Position numbers and translations under genes: made by a program
Source of the DNA: Nemertoderma westbladi
Taxonomy: Eukaryota; Xenacoelomorpha; Nemertodermatida; Nemertodermatidae
Assembly (NCBI GenBank): GCA_032718475.1
Contig: JAUCBJ010000933.1
Span: 24,055-88,054, forward strand
Reading direction: 5' to 3'
Length of the DNA: 64,000 nucleotides
Shown here: piece by piece, positions 22,887-34,133 of the stretch
Layout of the letters: every line of letters begins with the position of its first letter
Position numbering within the stretch: the stretch's first letter is position 1
The notes under the pieces: generated by a model
Database searches by the model: none
What the model was told of the DNA's origin: nothing
Seen by the model: only the letters and a program-made list of their open reading frames with translations

Positions 22887-23140
22887 CATGACTCATGAAA
22901 GTCGCAAGTGAATCACATGCGAGCTTTATGCGCCATAACGCATGTTGTTGCGATATATATGCGACTGAACGCAAGTTGTTGCGATATATATGCGACTATG
23001 ACTACAGTAAACGCAAGTAAGTCACAGGTGAATCTCAAGTGAATCGCATGTGAGTTTTATGCGATTGAACGCAAGTTGTTACGATATTTATGTGATATAA
23101 CTCAAGTAGGTCGCTTGCGTAAAGGTCGGGCCATAACGCT

Positions 23141-24271
23141 TGGGAATCACATCAGATACGCCTGCTTTGCACGCTTGGTTATATGGCAAATATGTCTCGT
23201 AGGATAGCCCCATGAGGCATAGCCTCATCTCCCTGGGGGTCCTCTAAAAAATAATGGGGTAAGTACGAAATGTGCAAATGGATCTACTGCACGTACGATA
23301 GCAGATTGCAACAGGTCTAGGGTTAATTTCAGACACCATCAACTAAAAATAATCATTAAAAATAAATATTTGGAATTGCATGCAATGTCACAATTAATTG
23401 TAGCCAATGATTGGCTAATTACGTACAAGTAAAAGGTTGGCAAAATTAAAAATAAGGATAAGTAAAAGTAAAAGTAAAATAAATTAAAATTAGGTAAGTA
23501 AAGTGGGTTAATTAAGATTCAAATTAAATTAAAACTTGCGATACGCTTGCGCACTTTTCATTGGGCAGATCTACTTTTCTGGTAACTACAGTAACACAAA
23601 GGAACGTGTAGCCGTGGACGACCGGCTATAACATATATAGGGCCTACCGGGTTGAGAGGGATATTGAACTTGAGAGAAACGCAACTGCGACAACTATGGA
23701 GAATCGGGAAGCCTGGAAGGATCTCATTTCCACTGTCCGAGTTTGCTCGACCTTGTAGTAGTATATATTTTTATTATAAAAGATATAACAGCACCGGTAC
23801 CAGTAATAGTTTCAATTTCAACTTATGTTAACCGGTAACGGATCATAGCATAGCGACCTTTATTAAAGGTCGCTATGGATCATAGCCATATAATACATTC
23901 AGACACCCACCGCTTCCACTTGTGACTTTCCAGTTAGTTAAAAGGCATATCACCTTGCAGCCTTGACTCCACCATTCACCAGCGGTATACAGGCTGACAG
24001 GTATAACAGTACTGCAGTAGGCCTATACAGCGCTATAGGCCATTTTAGGCCTACCGTCAGACCGTACTGCCGTACAGCCGTAACGTTAAACATTAGGCCT
24101 ATATACTGATATACTGACTGACTGACAGACTGATATACTATACTACCGCTGTACCGGTACCTGACTCCTGGACTCTACCACCGGCTGACCGGTACGGGCT
24201 GACGGGACGGGGTTATACATAATTTTGTGTTAATAAAGGCTGACTGGCTGAAAGGTAGGCCTATTGCCTAT
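23141..24271. other. Non-coding, palindrome-rich
   Basis: No gene seen. The right part (23990-24250) is dense in TAGGCCTA, ACTGCAGT, TACCGGTA and CTGACTGA words. Confidence 0.5.
23849..23877. other. Near-perfect hairpin, 14-bp arms
   Basis: CATAGCGACCTTTA and its reverse complement are separated by one T, flanked on both sides by GGATCATAG. Confidence 0.8.
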
Positions 24272-24931
24272 ACTGCAGTCCAGACTGGAATCCATACACT
24301 TTGCGCCGCATTAATCCGGCGCACTTTGCAATAAAAGCGCGCCAATGTGGCGCGTGGCGCGCTCGTAAAGCGCGCCGACTTTGGCGCGTGGCGCGCTTGA
24401 AAATCGTAAAGCGCGCCGGCTTTCAGCTTTGGCGCGTGGCGCTCCCAAAAATAAAAACCGGCGCCGATTTGTTAGTTTACAGGTTTAACAATTATGGATA
24501 AGTGCCTTAAAAATAGCATTAGCTGTTTAAAAATTTCGGCTCGCTTCGCTCGCCTTTCTTTTTCTGTTGTATGGTTCAGTGGTTAGGCTACTGTTGTATA
24601 CTATACACAGATACAGATACTGAGATAGGGCAGCAGGGACTGGTACAGCAGTAGTCAGTACCTACTGACTGACATTGTGCATTGACAGATTGGTTACACT
24701 CCCTCAAAATTGAATTTGCATTGGCGTGGCGCTCTTCAAAATTGTTTCAATGTGTGGCGCGCTTAAAAATTTAGTTGGCGCGGGGTTTCTTCGAAATTGC
24801 ATCGGCGTGCTTAAAAATTTAGTTGGCGCGGGGTTTTTCTTCGAAATGGCATCGGCGCGCGGCGCGCATAAAAATTGGTCGGCGCGCTATCCGGCGCACT
24901 TTTTGGATGGATTCCATACAGGACTGGCAGT
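24272..24931. mobile_element. GC-rich non-autonomous element with imperfect inverted ends
   Basis: The left end 24272-24307 matches the reverse complement of the right end 24893-24931 with small gaps (shared GGATTCCA, GGACT and GGCGCA). The interior is full of GGCGCGC and GGCGCGTGG words and holds a 50-bp direct duplication near 24750-24855. It stands out sharply from the AT-rich surroundings. No coding capacity. Confidence 0.5.
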
Positions 24932-26373
24932 ACTGCTATAGGTACAATGGCCAAATCTGGCAACCTCCTGACCTCTAAAGTTGCCACATATGGCAATGTT
25001 TATTGCCAAACACCAAATCTGACAACTTTTGGGTTTTCTAATTTTCGCACACCCAGAAGCAAAATCGCATTTTGGTAAATAGGTACAGAAATAGGTAAGT
25101 GAAAAGAGCGCGAAATTTAAATGTAATTGGGCGTTATAAGAAAAAAAATCATCGTCTGAATTTATCTTAACAATCTGACAATAGGCCGAAATGCAGAAAT
25201 GTGCCTATAATAATTATTGCCATTTTTGGCAACCGTTAAATTAAAGTGAAATAATGCAGTAATGGTTGCCATTTTTGGCAACCATTATTAATTACTTTAA
25301 AATTGCTTACTGCTTCAGTGCTTGCTTACACTAGGCCTACACTACCGGTGATACATAATACGGTACCCGGGTACCGCGATACAGGGGATTAGATAACGTG
25401 TTTGGGGGCCTCCACATAATACAGTTGGCCTTATACTGTAATAGTAATATAGGCCTACTGATATAAGTAACGACTTCATAAACCAATTGAAGGAAAGGAC
25501 TGACAGACTGAAGGAGCACTGGAGCAGGCTGACAGGTTACAGAGGCATACTTTTCTAACCAAAACAATAAACGGTCACTTTACCAATTGAGGGAAAGGAG
25601 CAGGTTACAGAACACTGCACCAGTACTGTACCTACTACTGTACAACTACCGGTACTGAACTACCTACAGTACCGGTACAGTACAGATGGAGGCCCTGAAA
25701 CACGCTAGTCCTCGATACAGGTACCAGGTACCGTACCTTAACCAGTACACCAATAGGCCTAACTGCAGTACTGCAGTTAGGAACACTGGTCACTTTCTGG
25801 CTGAAGCTCAGCCAAAAATTGTCCACATATTTACAGCCAGAAAGTGTCCGTGCAGCCACTATTTGTCCTTCACAGGCTGCGATTATCTTTCCGGACATAT
25901 TTTGGCTGTAACTCCAATAGTACTCAAAGCAGAAGCTGGGCACATTTTTATTTTTAATATTATGATAGTTATCCCAACGATGAGATTCTAATTCTCAAAT
26001 TAATTTACACAGAATTTTATGGCGATTCTAATGGCATAATTTTTAGAATGCCAATGTTAAAATTTCACTGCCGGTTTTCAAATGAAATTTAGCATTGTTT
26101 TCTATGGAGAAATTTCACTCTGAGAGCGTTTTCCGCGGACACATTCTGGCTGTAAATTGGACATATTGTGACCAGTGTTCCTGACTGTACTGGTACAGTC
26201 AGACAGTAGGCAGGTAGGTCAAACTGTCCAAGTGTCCGGTCATATGTTCGCTATCGCTAAGATCAAAGGCAAAAGGATACCGAAGAAAGAAGTAAAATAT
26301 TGAATACCGTCGTATCTCATATCGCACCGTATCGGTACCGCAGTACCGGTACTACCGGTACCTAAATGCAATA
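24932..26373. other. Upstream region of ARFRP1, repeat-rich
   Basis: No gene seen. It contains two copies of the shared short core (25490-25615), dense TACCGGTA and TACTGTAC words, and the 5' flank of ARFRP1. No clear TATA box. Confidence 0.45.
25487..25615 (+). repeat. Two copies of the dispersed short core repeat
   Basis: The words ATTGAGGGAAAGGAGCAG, GGTTACAGAG and CTAACCAAAACAATAAACG recur here in tandem. Further copies lie near 33585, 33643, 36520, 36585, 37020, 37830, 41545 and 42740. Confidence 0.7.
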
Positions 26374-26979
26374 ATGTACTCGTTAGTGTCTGGATTTGTC
26401 AGGTATGTTTTTCAAAAAGGCGAATATGCTGTTTTGATTCTCGGCCTAGACAATGCTGGAAAGACAACATTTCTGGAGCAATGCAAAATCCAATTTACCA
26501 AGGGCTACAACAAACACAGCCTTGAAAAGATAACGGCCACTGTTGGAATGAACATAGGAAAACTGCACGCTGCTGGGGTAAAACTCGTGTTCTGGGATTT
26601 AGGGGGGCAGGAAGAACTGCAAACATTGTGGGATAAATATTACGATGAAAGTCATGCAGTTATATTTATGGTTGACTCGAGTGATATCGAAAGAATAGAG
26701 GAATCTAAAACCGCTTTTGAAATTATGATAGGGAATTCGTTGCTCGATGGAGTTCCTTTACTTCTCCTCATAAACAAACAGGATCTGCCGGGGTGTTTGA
26801 CGGTAGATCAAGTTAAAGACACTTTTAATACGGTGGCGCGAGGACTAGGCGCACGTGATGTTATGGTGGCTGGCGTTAGTGCGTTGACTGGGGCTGGAGT
26901 TTCCGACAATATTGACTGGTTAGCCGAGGCAGTAAAGCGCAACGATATTCGTCGCCCCGCTCGTCAACCTAAAATATGA
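26374..26979 (+). CDS. ARFRP1: ADP-ribosylation factor-related protein 1 (Arf-like small GTPase)
   Basis: An intact 201-aa protein, the usual length of ARFRP1. GTP-binding motifs are complete: GLDNAGKT (24-31), WDLGGQE (74-80), NKQD (134-137) and SAL (169-171). The N-terminus MYSLVSGFVRYVFQK lacks the Gly2 needed for myristoylation, as expected for ARFRP1 and its yeast relative Arl3, which are instead N-acetylated and recruited to the trans-Golgi through SYS1 (family knowledge). There it promotes recruitment of ARL1 and golgin-dependent traffic. The gene has no intron here, whereas vertebrate ARFRP1 genes are split. With intact motifs it is either a working single-exon gene or a functional retrocopy. 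No AATAAA is close to the stop. The next gene follows 1.1 kb downstream on the same strand. Confidence 0.96.
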   Translation: MYSLVSGFVRYVFQKGEYAVLILGLDNAGKTTFLEQCKIQFTKGYNKHSLEKITATVGMNIGKLHAAGVKLVFWDLGGQEELQTLWDKYYDESHAVIFMVDSSDIERIEESKTAFEIMIGNSLLDGVPLLLLINKQDLPGCLTVDQVKDTFNTVARGLGARDVMVAGVSALTGAGVSDNIDWLAEAVKRNDIRRPARQPKI

Positions 26980-28069
26980 AATACATTTATATGAAGTTTG
27001 CATTTATTTTTCTTCATCGCCCCTGTCTTCTAAGTACAGCGGTTTGTTTAAAAGCGTCAATTATTGTGCTATAGTATCGTCTGTCTGTCAGACTGCTTGT
27101 TTTCAGCATTTATTGACCTGTCAGTACCGGTAGGGTCTGCTATGTAATTTTGGGGAATTTCACATTTCGGTATCAGTGATTTTTATTCCTCTCAGGTTCC
27201 ATTAGTGGCGGTCTTACGAATAACTGACATCGTCATGTATCGCTAACCATAAGATGTCTTAAGGGTTAGGTTTTCATGATTTGTTTGTTTGGAGTTTAAT
27301 TAATTGAATTAACAAAAAAAATTTTAATAATCGGTTAAATAATTAATTGATATATAAATATTTTGTATATTATAATTAATATATTTTTTGGGGTCGGGTG
27401 TGTAATGGGAGGGAATTAATAATTTATTATATTGTATTATATTAGTTTATGTGCAGTGCATGATAGTACCGTAGTATGGAAGTATGGCATTAATTGCGGC
27501 AGGTTGAGAGTTATTTATATAATAGCCCCGTTATACAATATGTGGTGCAAAGCTTAAATTTATACAGAGATCGAGAGATCAGAGATATTATTTAATGTCT
27601 CTGTGGTTTAAATAGTCCCGCAAAATTTGATACTATTTAATTTTGGAATATTATATTAACGAAAATACGATTTCTGGGTATCTAACATTAATGATGGTTA
27701 GTTAGTTAGTTATTTCATCCACCCGACTTGCGTATTTCATCTATATTTTATTTATTACTATTAAATGTTGTAGATGGATAAATACAATAACAAATAACTT
27801 AACTGTAGTTAATCTGATATAAAATTTTCCATTAAAATACATCATTTAGGTTTTGCAACTCCAACTAATTATTCATTACATTGTTTACTAATTAATTGTT
27901 AGTCAAAGAAATAACAGGATGGTGTTGTGAGTTTTTTACAAAAGTCTTTCGGTTTATTGAATACTTATAATTTGGGTTCAGTTCTATTTTAATTACTAAA
28001 GATAAATTTTCTCGTTGGGTGCCTTGCCTTGCGCTACTGGAAGAAGCTGAATATATCCGCAAACAAAGA
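26980..28069. other. Spacer between ARFRP1 and C19orf53, no gene seen
   Basis: AT-rich, non-coding. It should hold the ARFRP1 3' UTR and the promoter of the next gene. Confidence 0.5.
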
Positions 28070-28324
28070 ATGCCTCAGGGTTCCAAAAAACTCAAACCGC
28101 CGGCAAGTTTAAAACCGAGAAGTGGAGATCGCAAAGCTAAAAAAACTATCGCCTTAAAGAAAGGAGCTAAATTTATCGCCCCAAAAAAGCAGAAAGCTGT
28201 GCACAGAAAAAAGATAGAGAAAACTATATCGAAGGTGATAAACAAGAAAATTAATGAAGAGATTGTTGGCCAAGCAGTCGCGTCGAAATCATCACTGACT
28301 ATGGTTGGAAAGAAGGGTCGATAA
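28070..28324 (+). CDS. C19orf53: C19orf53 / L10K (UPF0390) homologue, small nucleolar-type basic protein
   Basis: An 84-aa, very basic protein. Start chosen at the ATG giving MPQGSKKLK, the form of the family N-terminus (M-x-Q-G); the frame is open 17 codons further upstream without ATG. It matches the UPF0390 pattern: the Lys-rich first half, the invariant-looking GAKFIAPKK segment (32-40), then a helical KKIEKTISKVINKKINEEI stretch. The human homologue is a small Lys-rich protein of poorly known role, probably nuclear or nucleolar. The gene is intronless here. Length fits the family (about 80-100 aa). Confidence 0.85.
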   Translation: MPQGSKKLKPPASLKPRSGDRKAKKTIALKKGAKFIAPKKQKAVHRKKIEKTISKVINKKINEEIVGQAVASKSSLTMVGKKGR

Positions 28325-29583
28325 GATGGGGGGAGTGTCAAAGATATATGGTGGTAGATTTGGAGAACGAAGCCACGATGGTTGTGGAATACCATTAGCG
28401 CCATAATGTTACTACCAACTACTCCATCTACTGGGATATAATTCGTAATTCTTGAAAAAGGGCTCCTTTTCCTAGATTGTACGACCATGACTCCTTAGTC
28501 GTTGAGCCAGAATTTTTATTTTCGATTTCAGTGTTTAGTTTATAAGCGTTCGTAAAAGCTCGATTTTCCTCCCTTGATTTACACCAGATATATATACCCC
28601 AGTTTTTCTTCAACTTTACTGTTATTATCTGATACTGATAGAAGGCTGGCTATGCTACAGTATGCAATGATTACAAACATGTAACACAATCTGAATCTCG
28701 TTGTAAAATAGCTGATAAAGTTGCATGGTTATGAATCTGCTCCAGGCTGTTTATTTGACATTCTGTCTTGAACACTTAAATATTTAATATTAGAAAAATG
28801 TTATTCCAGGTTGTTTGGCAATTGATCATTAAAAATAGCCTCACGAAATGCTAAAATAATCAACTTCATTCAACATTTCAGAATAATTGCAGTACGACTG
28901 GTGCAATATCAACGAAATCCTTCTTCATTGAAAGTAAAATAGAATCTCTACCATCTATATAGTTCGAAGCCAATAGTTATGTTACCATTTGGCTAAAAAA
29001 TTATTTTGTCTTTTCTATTGATTTATGTAGAATCTCTAGAACGTATTAACTTTTATTCCTAAAAATGGCCTCTATATTACCGACATCTGTAATCCATCAA
29101 AATTCAGCTACTCTAGAACGTCATAAATACAGGTACGGGAATTGGGTTCTACACTAAAAACACCGACATCCAGCACAGCATGAGACCAGGCGCCGGTGCA
29201 ACTTACTCAGCCAACCAACCAATCGCAACTCAGTCTGAACTATATCCGATTAGCGATACGAGAGTCGACGCGTAGCCAGGTTCCATAAACCTGGAACTTC
29301 TTTTTTACGATTTCTCGATTTCCCTGACTTTCATGACGCAGCAATCCTTGCAGAACGTCGACTCGTTGCCGTTTTCCTTGACGAAGTCAGTCCGCCGTGC
29401 TCCCATCTCGATACACTCTACTCTTCTTGGGTTCTTATGTTGCTCTGATCAGCTATTTTGCGCCATGCGTTGGTTTTACCGGTTTCCCATGGGTTTGCGT
29501 GGTTATAGGTTTTGTATAGGTATAGGTATATTATAGGTATAGGTTTTGCGTGGTATAGCTCTGCAACCCGTGTGTATTGTTAT
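28325..29583. other. Non-coding, no gene recognised
   Basis: Contains the likely 3' UTR of the previous gene. A minus-strand frame of 33 codons starting near 29400 looks coding but is too short to support. Confidence 0.4.
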
Positions 29584-29850
29584 GTAAAAGTAAAGTAAAT
29601 TTTCTTCGGCCGTTAGGCCAGGGATTACGCACAAAGTCTGACGACTTTATTTCCAGTGCGGTCCCCCCAGAACTATACTCCCCAGAGGAAAGTCAGTACT
29701 CATTTAGGTACCATTTAAGGATGTAAGCCAGAGATGCTGGTCCTTCCAAAGCATTCGTGCCGAAACGAAAACTTCCCTGGCCCCCATGGTTGAACCCACG
29801 AGCTCCGATCTTAATTTCCCTCTTGCACAAGCCCAGTTGTAAATCTCGGG
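29584..29850 (-). mobile_element. tRNA-derived SINE, copy 1
   Basis: The minus strand reads a B box (GTGGGTTCAACC), a body with GGGGGGACCGCACTGGAAAT and GTGCGTAATCCCTGGCC, and a TTTACTTTACTTTTA tail. The same element occurs on the plus strand at 48760-49049, about 80 percent alike by eye. The 5' head (A box) is degraded in this copy. Confidence 0.85.
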
Positions 29851-31689
29851 GTTAGCGGGATATAAAGTTCTCGTATTATTTCCTTGATGTGAGAAGTTCT
29901 TTATATTTTCCTATTGGCTAAATAGTTAGTAATGGTAGCTGGTAGGTACTTTATACGTGTTCCATTATTCATTATAGGAGAGTAAGAATATACCAAACTT
30001 AAAGTCGGTAGTAACATTATGGCGCTAAAGGCATCCATTAACTATGGAATTAACAACTATTTAATTTTGGTATTGACGCCAGGGACAGGATACGGGTCGA
30101 TACGAAAACGCATTTTGGTATTTCGTATCACAGTATTGAATTCGTATCGAATTTCGTATTGTATCATAAAATTTGACTTCGTATCATAAAATACGAATAA
30201 ATATTTTCTCATATTTTGTATTGTATTTTCGTATCTTAATATTTCGTAAATATTAATGTTATTAACAGTCAAATCAGAGATCATACCATTTATCGGCTAC
30301 TAATCGCGCCTACAAGGAATTGATGTTATGATAAGGAATTCTAGTGAGATAATAATAGAAATACAACATTTATTTTGAAACAAAACATAGTGTTATATAC
30401 TAGAATAAAACTTTTATTATTTTTCATAGTATTATTTTGACTTGGAAATTGAAGTTTTGAATTTTTTTCCATATTGGTCCATCAAATTCAAATTATTCCT
30501 TGACTAACATTTGTACATTATGCATAAAGTGGCATGGTATGGCAACGCCTACTATTATTGGACCGTGTTTCATTACGTCCTTATGGATATTGTAGCCAGT
30601 AGACGTAAGGATAGGTATTTTTATTTACGTTTGTCCGCGACACCCTATTTGGTATACCATTATGAATTTCAGCCCCGAAAAGTATTCAGCCCCGAAAGGT
30701 ATTCAGATCCGAAAATTTAGAATTTTCGTTGCTTTTTTTTGTCATGCATTTCCCGTGCTCTAAAATGTACTACAGTATATTTAATCCCGCGTAACATTTC
30801 AAACGACAAATATTTGAAAAAACTGTTTCGATATTCAGAAAGCCCAGAAAATTCTGTATGCCATAGATACTACCCAAAAATCGACCATTCTGCAACTAAC
30901 AAGACCCTTTCTCGCAAATAGTCACAAATTTTATTTGAAAATAAAATGTGAAAATATTATTGAATTTTAGTTACTATTTTGAAGGAATGAAGCATACAAC
31001 ATCAGTAGGCCTACGCAGTTTGTGTAGTTGCTTACTGCTAGGCCTACAAAGTAAATCACTTTTTTTATGCGTATTGTTATTGCTTATATTTGTTGCTATG
31101 GTAACATCAGCTGGTGGTGGGTAATTAACTATTTAGTTGTATATTAATTATGTGCAATTCATGTTAAATAGAGTTTAATAATTATTAAGAAATTCTATTG
31201 GGGGTTGGTAGAGAATTCCATAACGTAGTAGAATGAATATAGAACGTGCCCTTGTCACCACGTTAATCATAATAAACTAGTTTCGGAATAATTTTTGTTA
31301 CTATTGGTCAATCTTTTAAGATTTATTTCCTGAAAACCTATTTGCTGTTACCATAAAGGACACTAAGGTAGCCTACTGTATCAAAGTAGCCCCAATGGGT
31401 GGTGGGGCGAGTTAGATAATCAATTTTGGGTGAACTGAATATCTCAGAATTAATAGCATCGATGGATTCTTAAGATATGAAATAACCGGCATTCCAAGGT
31501 GTTAATGGGATTTTCAAATTACGTAAGACCACAAAAACGCTTGACGGCAACATTCTAATCCGGAGAAAAAAAACAATTCTAATAATAAGGCGAGTAGGTT
31601 AGAAGAAATCCCTCCAGCAGAGGAATAGAAAATAGCAACGCCGAATAGTGAACAGATGTTTGCAATAGCAACCGGATGCTGAAAGGGAA
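29851..31689. other. Non-coding, no gene recognised
   Basis: Mostly AT-rich. At 30080-30250 there is a stretch dense in TCGTATC and ATACGAAA words in both orientations. No frame looks coding. Confidence 0.45.
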
Positions 31690-31760
31690 AAGCCCATCAA
31701 TTTGGACTAAATGTCAACTAAATCCCCTCACACCAAGGATACCTCGGTGTCAACAAACTA
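31690..31760 (+). repeat. Fragment of the LINE found at 20.7 kb
   Basis: ATTTGGACTAA, GTCAACTAAA and ACCTCGGTGT occur in the same order as at 20753-20820. Too short to code. Confidence 0.65.
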
Positions 31761-31853
31761 GATCATTCTAGTGTTCGTTCTTAGCGTATTATTTAGTTAT
31801 TAGCCAAGAACATTTTTCAATCAGACAAAAAGCAGACCGACTGACATACCGCA

Positions 31854-31871
31854 CCCCCCCCCCCCCCCCCC
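31854..31871. repeat. C18 homopolymer
   Basis: Eighteen consecutive C. Confidence 0.95.
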
Positions 31872-32780
31872 TTCCCTGTGTCACGTATGTCACAAAATTA
31901 TAGGCATCCCCAACTCCTTGAAACATCAGGTCACTAAATTTATTATTACATATTTTCAATTACATTATTTTTTAATAGCCCAATTTATTATTGTAAGAGA
32001 AAGCAATATATTCGTAGAGTATGAACAATATGAAATAATTATCATAGTGATATCATTACATATATTTCCTCCACATCTACCTACAGTTAGTAATGTATCT
32101 CTCTCTCTATATGAGCTTTACTCTATAGTAATAGCTCTGAAAACATCGATATTATGCAGTGAAGGCATATGAAGAATAATATACTGCTTTAATAATATTT
32201 ATTTATGTAGTTGGGCTAATGGGATATTCATAATAGTTGTTACAAAATCGAAGGGTTCTTACACCCTTGGTGCAATTACCCATCGATTTTTTTGAAAATA
32301 ATTGTCCATTGGCAATCCTTTACACACCACAGTGTAGCATTGCAAATAGTAGTCCTAACCTATCATTACTGTCTTGCACTGTACTGTAGGTGCAATTGAC
32401 AGTAATTTCTGTGCGGAATAATTCTAGGAATTAATGACGTTCAGGGAAAAATAGTAATCGTATGCAACCAATTTGTTCTTGAGATCATCGACCACAACCC
32501 AGCTGAAGAGCTGTTTATTGCCAAATTATTTTCTTATTTACTTATTTTTCGCTACGTATTTTCAATTTCAAAAATTTCACGAGAGCTACGCTTATCTTAC
32601 GAAACTTTCAGTTTCTCCAATATATATATATCGTATCATATATATAGATGGACAATTTGTAGCCGCACTTGATTGTAATAAATTATCGGCGTTGCTTTCT
32701 CGCGGGGAAAGTTTGCTGCGTACCGATTCGAACCAGTGTAGGCCTACTCTGTATACTTACAGCTCTGTTTCAGTTTTAAG
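31872..32780. other. Non-coding, no gene recognised
   Basis: AT-rich. Frames of 84 and 110 codons have no domain-like content and no good start. Confidence 0.45.
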
Positions 32781-33078
32781 CAGGCCCGTAGCCAGGATTT
32801 TTTAGTTGGGTAGGCGAGGCAATATCAGGGTAGGCAGGCGTAAATGTTAATTTGAATAAATTTTATAATAGATTTAATTGTATCAAGTAGGTAGAAAGCA
32901 AAACTACAGTAGGGTCTACAGGTCTACATGGAGTCCTCCATCAGTTCATCATTTGTATACAAAGCACAACATAAACAAGCGCGAAATCGCGCAGGTCCGC
33001 CTCTACCAGTCTACTAATCTAACGCATTAACTGTCTCTTTGAATGGCCTACTACCAATCTTACTACCATAAAAATTCA

Positions 33079-33157
33079 CCGGAAAGTGGGATTGAACTCG
33101 ATATGTAGGCCTCGAGATTCCAAGTCCAATGCTTTACCAAATTCGCCACTGCGCCGT
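33079..33157 (-). repeat. tRNA-like sequence (SINE head or tRNA pseudogene) inside the hAT element
   Basis: The minus strand has an A box-like TGGCGAATTTGG, the sequence GCATTGGACTTGGAATC where an anticodon arm would be, and a B box-like GAGTTCAATCC. Acceptor ends do not pair well and CCA or poly-T features are absent, so I do not call it a working tRNA gene. Confidence 0.5.
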
Positions 33158-33427
33158 ATGAAGCTAAAATTATCTAAACTAAACTAAACTTGTATAAGAC
33201 TCAAACTCTGCTGGAAATTAACAACAAGAACACCATAACACCAACAACTGAGTGAATACTAGAGGTCTTGCTACGTGGAACTAAAAAAACGGGGGAGAGT
33301 TGCAGATAAACATACCTTTTATTGGTAATACATAACACACTCAACGGGTACATACAGTGGCTACATCATAAGCAGATTCTATTCTAACTGTCTAAGCAAA
33401 ATACTGTATGTACCATTACAGGAGGGT

Positions 33428-33830
33428 TGGGTGCAACCTTCGCCCACTTACAACCTTCGCCCGTGGCCAATCTTCGTCCGCGTCCAACCTTCGCCTGGGG
33501 GAACCTTCGCCCGCAAGGTAATCTTCGCCTGCGAGCAACCATCGCCCAATAAGATTTGTGTTAGAAACCATTTTAGTTACAAATTGAGGGAAAGGAGCAG
33601 GTTACAGAGACGGTTTTTTCTAAACAAACAAAAAACGATGTTGTTACAAATTGAGGGAAAGGAGCAGGTTACAGAGACGACTTTTTCTCACCAAAACAAC
33701 CATTGTTTAGTGGGCGAAGATTGCCTGTGGGCGAATGTTTCCGCCGGGCGGTAGTTGCTCATTTTGAGGGCGAAGATTGCCCGGGGCGAAGATTGGACGC
33801 GGGAGAAGTTTGCTGCGTACCTTACAGGGA
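33428..33830. mobile_element. Foldback element with AATCTTCGCC iterons
   Basis: The left arm (33428-33560) has at least six copies of a word like CAACCTTCGCCC; the right arm (33708-33830) has the same word inverted (GGGCGAAGATTG). Between them sit two copies of the shared short core. It lies inside the hAT element, so it is nested. Confidence 0.7.
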
Positions 33831-34133
33831 CCAGTGTTCGATGAATGTAAGGGTGGAGTAGGCACTACTGTACTGTAGTAGTAGTAACAGTTGGCCTATG
33901 GAAGATATTATTAAAATGCAAGTAACTTACAATCTGAGCGTAATATGTACCGGTGTTTGCTTTTACTACAAGGCTAATGTTTAAAGAAGACGCATGGAAC
34001 CATAAAATGGTTGTGTAAAAATGTAAAATTATTAATGACGTAAAATTTCTTTCAAAAATTGGGTAGGCGAGACCCACGTTTGGATAGGCGGCGCCTACCT
34101 TCGCCTTATACTGGCTACGGGCCTGGTTTTAAG

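Larger units (their letters stand above)
22120..23140. repeat. Iteron-rich non-coding block with strong hairpins
   Basis: Many copies in both orientations of words such as GATTCACATG(C/T)GA, GTCGCAAGTGAATCACATGC and GCGATATTTATGCG are scattered across about 1 kb. The middle (22450-22790) is plain AT-rich sequence. The arrangement suggests a non-autonomous element built of repeated binding sites, but no bounded terminal repeat or target duplication was found. Confidence 0.55.
32781..34125. mobile_element. Non-autonomous hAT DNA transposon with nested repeats
   Basis: The ends are perfect 15-bp inverted repeats, CAGGCCCGTAGCCAG at 32781 and its reverse complement ending at 34125. Both flanks carry the same 8-bp GTTTTAAG (32773-32780 and 34126-34133). 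An 8-bp target duplication with CAG-starting ends is diagnostic of the hAT superfamily. Subterminal GGGTAGGCG repeats lie near both ends and are probable transposase-binding sites. It has no transposase; the interior holds a tRNA-like sequence and a foldback element. Confidence 0.93.

Noticed and set aside
33079-33157. Functional tRNA gene
   Set aside because: Box-like sequences exist, but the acceptor stem does not close and it lies inside a transposon; kept only as a tRNA-like repeat.
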